The position numbers and the translations under genes are program-made. The notes beneath the pieces are model-generated. The model was not told the origin of the DNA. It made no database searches and worked only from the letters and a program-made list of their open reading frames with translations. From positions 4,774,001 to 4,838,000 of the forward strand of contig NZ_CP109435.1 of the NCBI RefSeq assembly GCF_036227125.1: DNA of 64,000 nt, given 5' to 3'. The stretch is from Streptomyces sp. NBC_01485. Lineage in GTDB: Bacteria > Actinomycetota > Actinomycetes > Streptomycetales > Streptomycetaceae. Shown here piece after piece: positions 33,979 to 41,051 of this stretch. Numbering within the stretch: position 1 is the first letter of the stretch; each line of letters starts with the position of its first letter.

Positions 33979-35010
33979 TTACCCGAGAACCGCCAGGGCC
34001 GCCCCAGCGCTCCACTCCTCCAACAGCCCACGGTGCACGGCGGTGATGCCGGTCTCGGCGGCGATGTTGAGGGCATCACGGGTAAAGGGACAGGTCGCCA
34101 CGAACAGGGCCACCTCGGAGTCGTGCAGGACCTTGGCGGCCCCGACGAACTTCTGGAGCTCCGGGCTGGTGATGGAGGTGTGGGGCGCGAACCTCTTGCA
34201 TTGGACGACGAGGCGTCGCCCGTGGGCCGTGAGGGCGGTGATGTCGACGCCCCGGTCCCTTCCACCGCCTTGCACGACGACGTTCGTGCAGCCGTCGCGG
34301 CGCAGCAGTGTGGCGATGTGTTCCTCGAACTCGCGCCCGTTCATGGCGTCCATGGAAGCCATGACTCCGGCGAGAGGCCGATCCTCGCGTGGGGCTTCCA
34401 GCCGCTGCAGCCTGGCGTGGTGCTGCCGGAGCCGCTTCTCGATCCGCTGGACGCCTGACCGGAGAGCGATCAGCTCCCGCTGGTGCGCGCCCGATGTTTC
34501 GATCAGGACGTTGAACATGGGTACGACGGTCTTTCCGAGGACGTGGGTGATGCGCTGGTCGATGCGGTCGTCGAGGGAGAGTGTGGTGCTGTGGACGGAG
34601 TTTTCCACAGGCTTTGGGCGGGATGCGTGCTCTACGTCCAAGAGATACACACGCACCTGACGTGCGACATCGCTGTCCCGGAGCAGCATGGCCACGTTGA
34701 GGACGGCTCGGCGGGAGAAGAGAGCCAGTGAGCGTGTACGTGACTGGATGCCACTGAGGTTCTTGAAGGACCTCAGTTGCTCGCCGGTCAGCGAGTGGTA
34801 GCCGTTGGCTTCCAGTTCGCTTCGGTGGTCCTTGACGAGTGACTTGATGGCTTCCAGACCCACCTCGAAGTACGCTGCCACCATCGCCGTGGTCACATGC
34901 ATCCCGTCAGGCAGCAGCGACAGTGCCTTCACCCGGTCGAGTACGTCGGTCTGTTCGAGCACGCTGTCGCGCAGGCTCTTGGATTCAAGCAGTACCAATT
35001 CGTTGATCAC
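33979..35010 (-). CDS. Mrr-type restriction endonuclease-like protein with an unusual N-terminal part
   Basis: 343 residues from a GTG at 35010 with AGAGGGG upstream; the frame is open to 35073. The C-terminal about 115 residues form an Mrr_cat-type PD-(D/E)xK nuclease: NGREFEEHIATLLRRDG, GGGRDRGVDITALT with the catalytic Asp, LVVQCKR with the Gln-x-Lys, then FVGAAKVLHDSEVALFVA and TGITAVHRGLLEEW. The N-terminal about 125 residues (VTTAMVAAYFEVGLEAIKSL, FSRRAVLNVAMLLRDSDVAR) look like the DNA-binding parts of phage antirepressor/Rha-type proteins. A short helical linker, possibly coiled, lies between (RSGVQRIEKRLRQHHARLQR). Mrr enzymes cut modified or foreign DNA. It is the only gene of the inserted unit. 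Confidence 0.8.
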   Translation of the reverse strand: MINELVLLESKSLRDSVLEQTDVLDRVKALSLLPDGMHVTTAMVAAYFEVGLEAIKSLVKDHRSELEANGYHSLTGEQLRSFKNLSGIQSRTRSLALFSRRAVLNVAMLLRDSDVARQVRVYLLDVEHASRPKPVENSVHSTTLSLDDRIDQRITHVLGKTVVPMFNVLIETSGAHQRELIALRSGVQRIEKRLRQHHARLQRLEAPREDRPLAGVMASMDAMNGREFEEHIATLLRRDGCTNVVVQGGGRDRGVDITALTAHGRRLVVQCKRFAPHTSITSPELQKFVGAAKVLHDSEVALFVATCPFTRDALNIAAETGITAVHRGLLEEWSAGAALAVLG

Positions 35011-35215
35011 GTCTGCCCCTCTGTTCGTGGTCGGGCCGTGTGGCCAGGGCGGCGCTGTGACATCACAGCTCACCCCAATGGATCAACGAGTCGGCAGATA
35101 TGAAGACACGATCATTTTGTGGGCGTGGGCTGCGGTTGGTCGAAGTAAAAGGGTGGACCGTGCGGGACGCGTCCAGGGACACGTCGATCACTGTGCCCCT
35201 GGCGTCGGCCCCTCG

Positions 35216-35527
35216 CACCGCGACGGACACGGTGCGAAGTTCCACAACATCGACAAGCTGGAGAAGGGCGACCCGATCGTCTTCGAGACGAAGGACGACT
35301 GGTACGTCTACAAGGTGTACGCGGTCCTTCCCGAGACGTCGAAGTACAACGTCGAGGTCCTCGGCCAGGTCCCGAAGGAGTCCGGCAAGAAGAAGGCCGG
35401 CCGCTACATCACCCTGACGACCTGCACGCCGGTGTACACGAGCCGCTACCGGTACGTGGTGTGGGGTGAGCTGGAGCGGGTGCAGAAGGTCGACGCGGAC
35501 CGGACACCGCCGAAGGAACTGGGCTGA
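35216..35527 (+). pseudogene. right copy of the repeat: 3' fragment of srtE2
   Basis: Encodes the last about 103 residues of the sortase (HRDGHGAKFHN to the stop) with the catalytic His, Cys and Arg, but without the membrane helix and front half of the barrel. No start signal in frame gives a full sortase. As the sequence after it is the usual one before pknB, this is probably the original 3' end of srtE2, cut off by the insertion. Confidence 0.85.
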
Positions 35528-35560
35528 GCCGACCGGAAGCCGAGTGTCCAGACCCGAAAG

Positions 35561-35596
35561 CGTGGGCCCCACCGGATTCATCCGGTGGGGCCCACG
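35561..35596. terminator. bidirectional terminator between srtE2 region and pknB
   Basis: Perfect 16-bp stem with a TTCA loop between two convergent genes. Confidence 0.9.
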
Positions 35597-35623
35597 TCGT
35601 TCACCGTCGTTCACCGCGAACGG

Positions 35624-37606
35624 CTAGCCGTTGTTACCGCCGAAGAAGCCGTTGCCGTCGTCGCCGTTGCCGTTGTTGTTGCCGTTCTTGAAGGCGATCA
35701 GGTTGACCGTCTGCCCCTTGTTGACGGTGCTGCCGGGGGCCGGGTCCGAGCTGATGACCTGGGCGTCGTCGTCCGAGGATCCGGAGATGTTGCCGACGTT
35801 CAGGCCCGCGTCCTGCAGCGCCTTCTTGGCGTCCTTCAGGGACAGGCCCTGAAGGTTGGACGGCACCTGGGTCTGGGTGCTCCTGCCGATCTGGATCTGG
35901 ACCGTGGAGCCCTTGTCGGCCTGGGAGCCGATGGCCGGGACGGTCTGGACGACCTTGCCGACCAGGTTCGGGTCCTGGGTGTCGACCTCGACGCAGTTGC
36001 CCTGCAGGTTGTTCTGCTGCATCTGGTTCTTGGCGTCGTCACAGCTCTTGTTGGAGACGTCCGGGACGGTCGCCTTCTCCTCGGCCTTGGCGATGGTGAG
36101 GGTGATGGTGGTGCCCTTCTCCACTTCCTTGCCGAGCTCCGGGTCCTGGTTCAGGACGGTGCCGGCTTCCTCCGTGGAGACCTCTTCCTTCGTCTTCACG
36201 GTGAACTGGTACTGGTCGCCCTCCAGCAGCGTCTTGGCCTCGTCCAGGGTCTTGCCCAGGACACTCGGAACGGCCACCTTCGGTGCCCCCGTCGACACGA
36301 CGAGCTTGACGGTGTCGCCCTTGTTGACCATCTTGCCGGCCGCCGGGTCCTGCGAGCAGATGCTGCCCTTCGGCTGGTTCGCGCAGGCGCTCTCGGTGGA
36401 CTCCACGGTCAGTTCCGAGTTGTCGGCCATCGTCTTGGCGCGATCCAGGGTCTGGCCGACGAAGATCGGGGCCGCGAAGGGCTTGTCCGCCGCCGCGTCA
36501 CCGCTGAACACCCACTTGCCGATCAGCACCGCGCCGACCAGCACCAGCGCGGCGGCGACGACCAGCAGGATCGTCGAGGCGTTGGACTTCTTCTGGTTCT
36601 GGCGGCGCCGGGGACGGTCGTCGTAGCCGAAGCCGCCGTCGTCCGGGTTCATGGGCGGCAGCATCGACGTGGCGCCCGCGTCCGCGGAGCGCATCGCCGT
36701 GGTCGCCTGGTCGTCGCCGTAACCGCCGTAGCCGACCGAGCCCATGGACGCCGTCGCCGCGACCGGCTGGCCGTCGAGGCAGGCCTCGATGTCCAGGCGC
36801 ATCTCGTCGGCCGACTGGTAGCGGTAGTCCGGGTCCTTGACCAGAGCCTTCAGGACGATGGCGTCCATCTCGGGGGTCAGCTCGGGGTCGAAGACGCTCG
36901 GCGGCTGCGGCTCCTCCCGGACGTGCTGGTAGGCCACGGCCACCGGGGAGTCGCCGACGAACGGCGGCCGTACCGTCAGCAGCTCGTAGAGCAGGCAGCC
37001 CGCCGAGTAGAGGTCGGAGCGCGCGTCGACCTGCTCGCCCTTGGCCTGCTCCGGGGAGAGGTACTGGGCGGTGCCGATGACCGCGGACGTCTGCGTCATC
37101 GTCATGCCGGAGTCGCCCATCGCGCGGGCGATGCCGAAGTCCATGACCTTGACCTGGCCGTTGCGCGTCAGCATGACGTTCGCCGGCTTGATGTCGCGGT
37201 GGACGATGCCGGCTCTGTGCGAGTACTCCAGGGCCTGGAGAATGCCGATGGTCATCTCCAGCGTCCGCTCCGGCAGCAGCTTGCGGCCGGAGTGGAGCAG
37301 CTCGCGGAGCGTGGAGCCGTCGACGTACTCCATGACGATGTACGGGATCGAGACCCCGTCGATGTAGTCCTCGCCCGTGTCATAGACCGCGACGATCGCG
37401 GGGTGGTTGAGCGAGGCGGCAGACTGGGCCTCCCGGCGGAACCGGGCCTGGAAGGAAGGGTCGCGCGCGAGGTCCACGCGCAGCGTCTTCACCGCCACGG
37501 TGCGGCCGAGGCGGGTGTCATGCGCGAGGTAGACCTCAGCCATGCCACCACGGCCGAGCACGTGGCCCAGCTCGTACCGGCCGCCGAGGCGACGTGGCTC
37601 TTCCAT
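35624..37606 (-). CDS. pknB: Ser/Thr protein kinase with four PASTA domains (PknB)
   Basis: Membrane kinase that senses peptidoglycan fragments and controls growth and division with the phosphatase PstP and FHA proteins. The kinase domain (about residues 11-275) has LGRGGMAEVYLA, AVKTLRV, IVHRDIKPANVMLT, KVMDFGIARA and IGTAQYLSPEQAKG, all intact. After a linker, the membrane helix (ILLVVAAALVLVGAVLIGKW, about residues 348-368) leads to four extracellular PASTA repeats of about 65-70 residues (VGQTLDRAKTM, LGKTLDEAKTL, SNKSCDDAKNQ, QGLSLKDAKKAL) and an Asn/Gly-rich tail. The ATG at 37606 has no clear ribosome-binding site; the bases before it belong to the IscB insertion. Confidence 0.96.
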   Translation of the reverse strand: MEEPRRLGGRYELGHVLGRGGMAEVYLAHDTRLGRTVAVKTLRVDLARDPSFQARFRREAQSAASLNHPAIVAVYDTGEDYIDGVSIPYIVMEYVDGSTLRELLHSGRKLLPERTLEMTIGILQALEYSHRAGIVHRDIKPANVMLTRNGQVKVMDFGIARAMGDSGMTMTQTSAVIGTAQYLSPEQAKGEQVDARSDLYSAGCLLYELLTVRPPFVGDSPVAVAYQHVREEPQPPSVFDPELTPEMDAIVLKALVKDPDYRYQSADEMRLDIEACLDGQPVAATASMGSVGYGGYGDDQATTAMRSADAGATSMLPPMNPDDGGFGYDDRPRRRQNQKKSNASTILLVVAAALVLVGAVLIGKWVFSGDAAADKPFAAPIFVGQTLDRAKTMADNSELTVESTESACANQPKGSICSQDPAAGKMVNKGDTVKLVVSTGAPKVAVPSVLGKTLDEAKTLLEGDQYQFTVKTKEEVSTEEAGTVLNQDPELGKEVEKGTTITLTIAKAEEKATVPDVSNKSCDDAKNQMQQNNLQGNCVEVDTQDPNLVGKVVQTVPAIGSQADKGSTVQIQIGRSTQTQVPSNLQGLSLKDAKKALQDAGLNVGNISGSSDDDAQVISSDPAPGSTVNKGQTVNLIAFKNGNNNGNGDDGNGFFGGNNG

Positions 37607-37702
37607 CAGAGTTCTTGCGCGGGTGCTACAGCCTTCGGGCCGGAGGGACAGAACGCTTCCGTCGTCTTCGATGCAGGCATCGCAGACCGATGGAACGCTC
37701 TG

Positions 37703-39046
37703 CTACCGCGCGTCCTCCTTCCTGGTGGTGTAGGCGTATCCGTCGCCTCGCTGAAGCAGGCGCAGGTTGCGATGGCTGGTATCCGCGTACCCGCCGGGAA
37801 CGGAGATGCGATGAGTGCCGGAAGCGCGGACCGCCACGCGACCGGTGTACGTGCCTTGGTATTTGCCGCGCGGGATGTGGGCGTGTACCAGATCGCCGGT
37901 GGCGAAGCCATGATGCCGCTTCTGACGGGGCAGACGCAGTCGGGGAAAGCCGTGCTTGTCAGTGCGCGTGCGTGCGTAGGAGCCACGGCCGCACGCGGAG
38001 GCGACAAGTACCGTCTCCGGATGCCTGACGATCCGGGTGACGTCGTCGATCTCGCCGACCGCGAGTGCATCAAGGGTGTGGGTTTTCGCTAGCCCCTGCA
38101 CGGCACGGTTGTACTTGGTACGCCCTCCGGACCAAGCGGACACTGGTAGTCCCAGGCTCTTGAGACGATGCCAGAGCTGCCAACGGGTGGCGTTCATGGC
38201 TGCCGCATCCTTGAACGGGGCCTTTGCTCCCACGAGGAGGCGCACAAGCAGCGCGGGCCTGTCTGCCAGGAACTCCTCCACCGACCTGGCGGCCTTGGCC
38301 TGGTTGCAGGGACCGCAGGCGAGGGTCAGGTTACTGATGCGGTCGGAGCCGCCCTTGGCGCGGGGATGGATGTGCTCGACCTGGAACGGAAGGTTCTCGC
38401 CCCCACAATAGGCGCAAGCACGTTCCCACTTCTCCAGCAGGAACTCACGGACCTCATACCCGGCAAGCGAGCCTTGCTGGTACTCCACACCGTCCAGTGC
38501 TTCACGGCCGAGGCTCAGTGCGTGGGTGTCGAATGCAACCCGTTCGACGTGGAGTTCGTTGACGGGGAACAGTTTCGTGAGCCGAGTGACGGTGCCCACC
38601 GTGGTGTCGACTCGATGCCGGAGAGACGGCGCGAGCCATCCTGCCGGGCGGGATCGGCTGTCGAACCTGGGCGAACGGTAGCGGAGATTCATGCCGCGTC
38701 GCCTACGACGGTAGTTCGCCCGCTTTTGCATGCTGACGCGAATAAGAGTGCCGCGATGCCGGAGTTCGATGGCGCAGAGGCCATGACGGCTGGCCGTGAC
38801 CTCTCCAGTGACCGTGTCGATGTGATCAACATCGACAGTGACGGCGATACCTGTGCCTTTCGAACCCGGGTCGATCCGTACTGCGACCCCGGCCACGTCG
38901 GAGTCCTCGGTCACGCGATCTTTCAAGCGGATCGCGAACGGAGTGGCTTTCACGACAACGGCACGGCCCCGAGAGAGGAGCTTGCGGGCGCGGGCAGGAT
39001 GGCAGGGCATCAGTGGATGCCCCTTCCGGTCGAGGACCGCGACCAT
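37703..39046 (-). CDS. iscB: IscB RNA-guided nuclease (RuvC + HNH)
   Basis: 447 residues from the ATG 39046 (MVAVLDRKGHPLMPCHPARA), preceded by CGGGAG; the open frame continues to 39349 but that part is the RNA region. The N-terminal PLMP domain is typical. RuvC-I is VRIDPGSKGTGIAV (Asp about 59), the arginine-rich bridge helix is QKRANYRRRRRGMNLRYR, and RuvC-II is ELHVERVAFDTHAL (Glu about 168). The HNH domain is RACAYCGGENLPFQVEHIHP to SNLTLACGPCNQAKAARS, with four zinc cysteines, His about 225/227 and Asn about 239. RuvC-III is KTHTLDALAVGEI (His 323, Asp 326). A basic C-terminal target/TAM-interacting part follows. All catalytic residues are intact. IscB is the ancestor of Cas9 and cuts DNA guided by an omega-RNA. 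Confidence 0.92.
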   Translation of the reverse strand: MVAVLDRKGHPLMPCHPARARKLLSRGRAVVVKATPFAIRLKDRVTEDSDVAGVAVRIDPGSKGTGIAVTVDVDHIDTVTGEVTASRHGLCAIELRHRGTLIRVSMQKRANYRRRRRGMNLRYRSPRFDSRSRPAGWLAPSLRHRVDTTVGTVTRLTKLFPVNELHVERVAFDTHALSLGREALDGVEYQQGSLAGYEVREFLLEKWERACAYCGGENLPFQVEHIHPRAKGGSDRISNLTLACGPCNQAKAARSVEEFLADRPALLVRLLVGAKAPFKDAAAMNATRWQLWHRLKSLGLPVSAWSGGRTKYNRAVQGLAKTHTLDALAVGEIDDVTRIVRHPETVLVASACGRGSYARTRTDKHGFPRLRLPRQKRHHGFATGDLVHAHIPRGKYQGTYTGRVAVRASGTHRISVPGGYADTSHRNLRLLQRGDGYAYTTRKEDAR

Positions 39047-39465
39047 CTGGGCTCCCGTCCCGACCGGGCTCATGTCGGTGTTCGGAATGCTGCTCTCACG
39101 AGCAGCGTTCACTCCCTCGACCACCGTGGATGCGGCGGTGTCGGGGTGTCGCCGTACGCCGGGAGGTGACGTGCGCACGGTCTCCCCTCGCCCATGTTCC
39201 ATACCGGCTGCATCACGCTGACGGCTGATGCGCCCGCGGCCCGTTTCGCCCCTGCTCCCGGGGTTGTCTGCTGCCGCAGGTTCCAGAGCCTGCCGCTGAG
39301 GAAGCACGGCAGGGTGGGTCTGCTCACCTGTATGAAACGTAGTCACCAAACACCTCCATTCGCTGATGACTCAGGCTGGTCAACCATGGGCTTGACTGTG
39401 CGGGCAGGCAAGCCCCGACTTTGTAGGCCGGGAAGCGGCTGACAGCTACCTACCAGCCCTTTTGC
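39047..39465 (-). ncRNA. candidate omega-RNA (HEARO-type) scaffold of IscB
   Basis: The omega-RNA of IscB systems lies directly upstream of the gene on the same strand, with the guide at its 5' end. This stretch has no gene of its own and can fold strongly. GGCTGGT/ACCAGCC (39452-39458 with 39374-39380) closes a multiloop holding GGGCTTG/CAAGCCC (39409-39415 with 39388-39394). Next come AGTCA/TGACT (39367-39371 with 39341-39345) and CCTGCCG/CGGCAGG (39307-39313 with 39289-39295). The guide would lie just 5' of the first stem, at coordinates above 39458. Both exact ends are unknown. Confidence 0.65.
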
Positions 39466-39581
39466 AGGATGCTCTCCGCGCATACGGTACCTGGCTTGTC
39501 CTACGTGGCCGGGTCACATCCCTCACCCGATACAGGACCGGTATCGCAACGTGCACCTATGTGCAGGCGACGTGATGGGGG

Positions 39582-41051
39582 TCACTTCTTGCTGTCGATG
39601 ACTGCCTTCATCACGTCCCTCGCGATCGGACCGGCCAGACCGCCGCCGGTGATGTCGCCGCGGTTGGCCGAGCCGTCCTCGACGACGACCGCGACGGCCA
39701 CCGGCGCGCTGCCGTCGGACAGCTTCGCGTACGAGATGAACCAGGCGTACGGCTTCTCGCTGTTGTTCAGGCCGTGCTGGGCGGTACCGGTCTTGCCGCC
39801 GACCTTGACACCGCTGATCTTGGCCTTGCCGCCGGTGCCCTGCTGGTCGTTGACGACGGACTCCATCATCTCCTGCAGCGCCTGTGCGGTCTTGGCCGAG
39901 ACGGCCTGGGACAGCTCCTGGGGCTCTGTCGTTTCCAGGGGGTCCACGCTCGGGGCCAGGATCTGGTCGACCATGTACGGCTTCATCAGCTTGCCGTCGT
40001 TGGCGACCGCCGAGGCGACCATGGCCATCTGCAGCGGGGTGGCCGCGTTGGAGCCCTGGCCGATGCCGTCCAGCGAGTTCTGCGGCCGGTTGTCCTTGGG
40101 GTAGATGCTCTTCGCGGCGCGCACCGGGGTGTCCAGTTCCGCCTCGTTGAAGCCGAACTTGTTCGCCTGCTCGATCATCTTGTCGTTGCCGACGTTGTCG
40201 GCCATCTTCGCGAAGACGGTGTTGCAGGACACCGTGAGCGCGTAGCGCAGCGTGGCGTTCTCGCAGGCGCCGTGCTCGTTGGTGAGCTTGTTCGTGGACT
40301 GCGGCAGCGGGAACGGGTCCGGGGTGTCGGTCTTGGAGTCGACGCCGTCGACCTCGCCGTTCTCCAGCGCCGCGGCGGCCGTGACCACCTTGAACGTGGA
40401 GCCCGGCGGGTAGGTCTCGCGCAGCGCCCGGTTGAGCATCGGGTCGTCGGCGTCCTTGCCCTTCTGGACCGCCTGCCACGCCTCCTGGTCCGCGTTGGAG
40501 GAGCCGGCGAACTTCGACGGGTCGTACGACGGTGTGGAGACCAGCGCGAGGATCTTGCCGGTGGACGGCTCGATCGCGGCGACGGCGCCCTTCTTGTCGC
40601 CGAGGCCGTTGTAGGCGGCCTTCTGTGCGGCGGCGTTGAGGGTGGTGACGACGCTGCCGCCCTCCTTCTCCTTGCCCGTGATCATGTCCAGGGTGTTGCG
40701 GAAGAAGAGCCGGTCGTCGTTGCCGCTGAGGATGCCGTCCTCCAGCTTCTCCAGCTGGTTGGCGCCGAACGCCTGCGAGGAGTAGCCGGTGACCGGCGCC
40801 CACATCGCGCCGTTGGACCAGGTGCGCTTGTACTTGTAGTCGCCGGTGGTCTCCACCGAGCCGGTGATGGCCTTGCCGTCGACGATGATGTCGCCGCGCG
40901 GGGTGGAGTAGCGCGTGATGTTGACGCGGCGGTTCTTGGTGTCGCTGGCGAGGCTGTCGGCCTTGACGTACTGCAGGTAGTTGTCGCGCAGCAGCAGTGT
41001 CAGCACGAGGAGGCCGCAGAAGATCGCGATCCGGCGCAGGGGCTTGTTCAT
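39582..41051 (-). CDS. pbpA: penicillin-binding protein PbpA (class B transpeptidase)
   Basis: Peptidoglycan D,D-transpeptidase acting with the RodA-family polymerase. One N-terminal membrane helix (IAIFCGLLVLTLLLRDNYLQ) is followed by the transpeptidase domain with the active serine in YPPGSTFKVV, the SxN motif as VSCNTVFAK and the KTG box as VGGKTGTAQHG. The 489-residue length is normal for this actinobacterial PbpA. The ATG overlaps the stop of the rodA-type gene by four bases. The stop codon is followed by the IscB insertion instead of pknB. Confidence 0.95.
   Translation of the reverse strand: MNKPLRRIAIFCGLLVLTLLLRDNYLQYVKADSLASDTKNRRVNITRYSTPRGDIIVDGKAITGSVETTGDYKYKRTWSNGAMWAPVTGYSSQAFGANQLEKLEDGILSGNDDRLFFRNTLDMITGKEKEGGSVVTTLNAAAQKAAYNGLGDKKGAVAAIEPSTGKILALVSTPSYDPSKFAGSSNADQEAWQAVQKGKDADDPMLNRALRETYPPGSTFKVVTAAAALENGEVDGVDSKTDTPDPFPLPQSTNKLTNEHGACENATLRYALTVSCNTVFAKMADNVGNDKMIEQANKFGFNEAELDTPVRAAKSIYPKDNRPQNSLDGIGQGSNAATPLQMAMVASAVANDGKLMKPYMVDQILAPSVDPLETTEPQELSQAVSAKTAQALQEMMESVVNDQQGTGGKAKISGVKVGGKTGTAQHGLNNSEKPYAWFISYAKLSDGSAPVAVAVVVEDGSANRGDITGGGLAGPIARDVMKAVIDSKK

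Larger units (their letters stand above)
33880..35527. mobile_element. insertion unit carrying an Mrr-like gene, bounded by the srtE2 3'-end repeat
   Basis: 1336 bases of extra sequence (33880-35215) plus the second copy of the repeat (35216-35527), between srtE2 and pknB. It holds one gene on the minus strand, a strong hairpin and about 140 bases of non-coding sequence at its right end. No integrase, transposase or terminal inverted repeats are visible. The layout matches integration into the 3' end of a gene with the element restoring that end. Mechanism unknown. Confidence 0.65.
37607..39581 (-). mobile_element. IscB-carrying insertion between pbpA and pknB (exact ends unknown)
   Basis: About 1.97 kb of extra sequence in an operon whose genes normally lie close together. 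It contains the iscB gene and, 5' of it, about 500 bases of structured non-coding DNA. IscB genes belong to IS200/IS605-type elements; no TnpA (Y1 transposase) is present, so this would be a non-autonomous copy. Its right end in reading direction lies within the last bases before the pknB ATG; its left end lies somewhere in 39465-39581. Confidence 0.7.

Noticed and set aside
33880..35215. Integrase or recombinase gene within the Mrr unit
   Set aside because: The plus-strand frames there are shadows of the Mrr-like gene and contain no recombinase motifs.
35585..38092. An 835-codon plus-strand frame opposite pknB
   Set aside because: Shadow of pknB caused by GC-rich codons; no domain pattern.
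39074..39349. A longer IscB start giving 548 residues
   Set aside because: The extra about 100 residues are Arg/Pro/Gly-rich without resemblance to IscB and overlap the structured RNA region; the PLMP domain starts at the ATG chosen.
37607..39581. IS200/IS605 transposase next to iscB
   Set aside because: No Y1 transposase (TnpA) frame with HUH and Tyr motifs is present on either strand, so the element is called non-autonomous.
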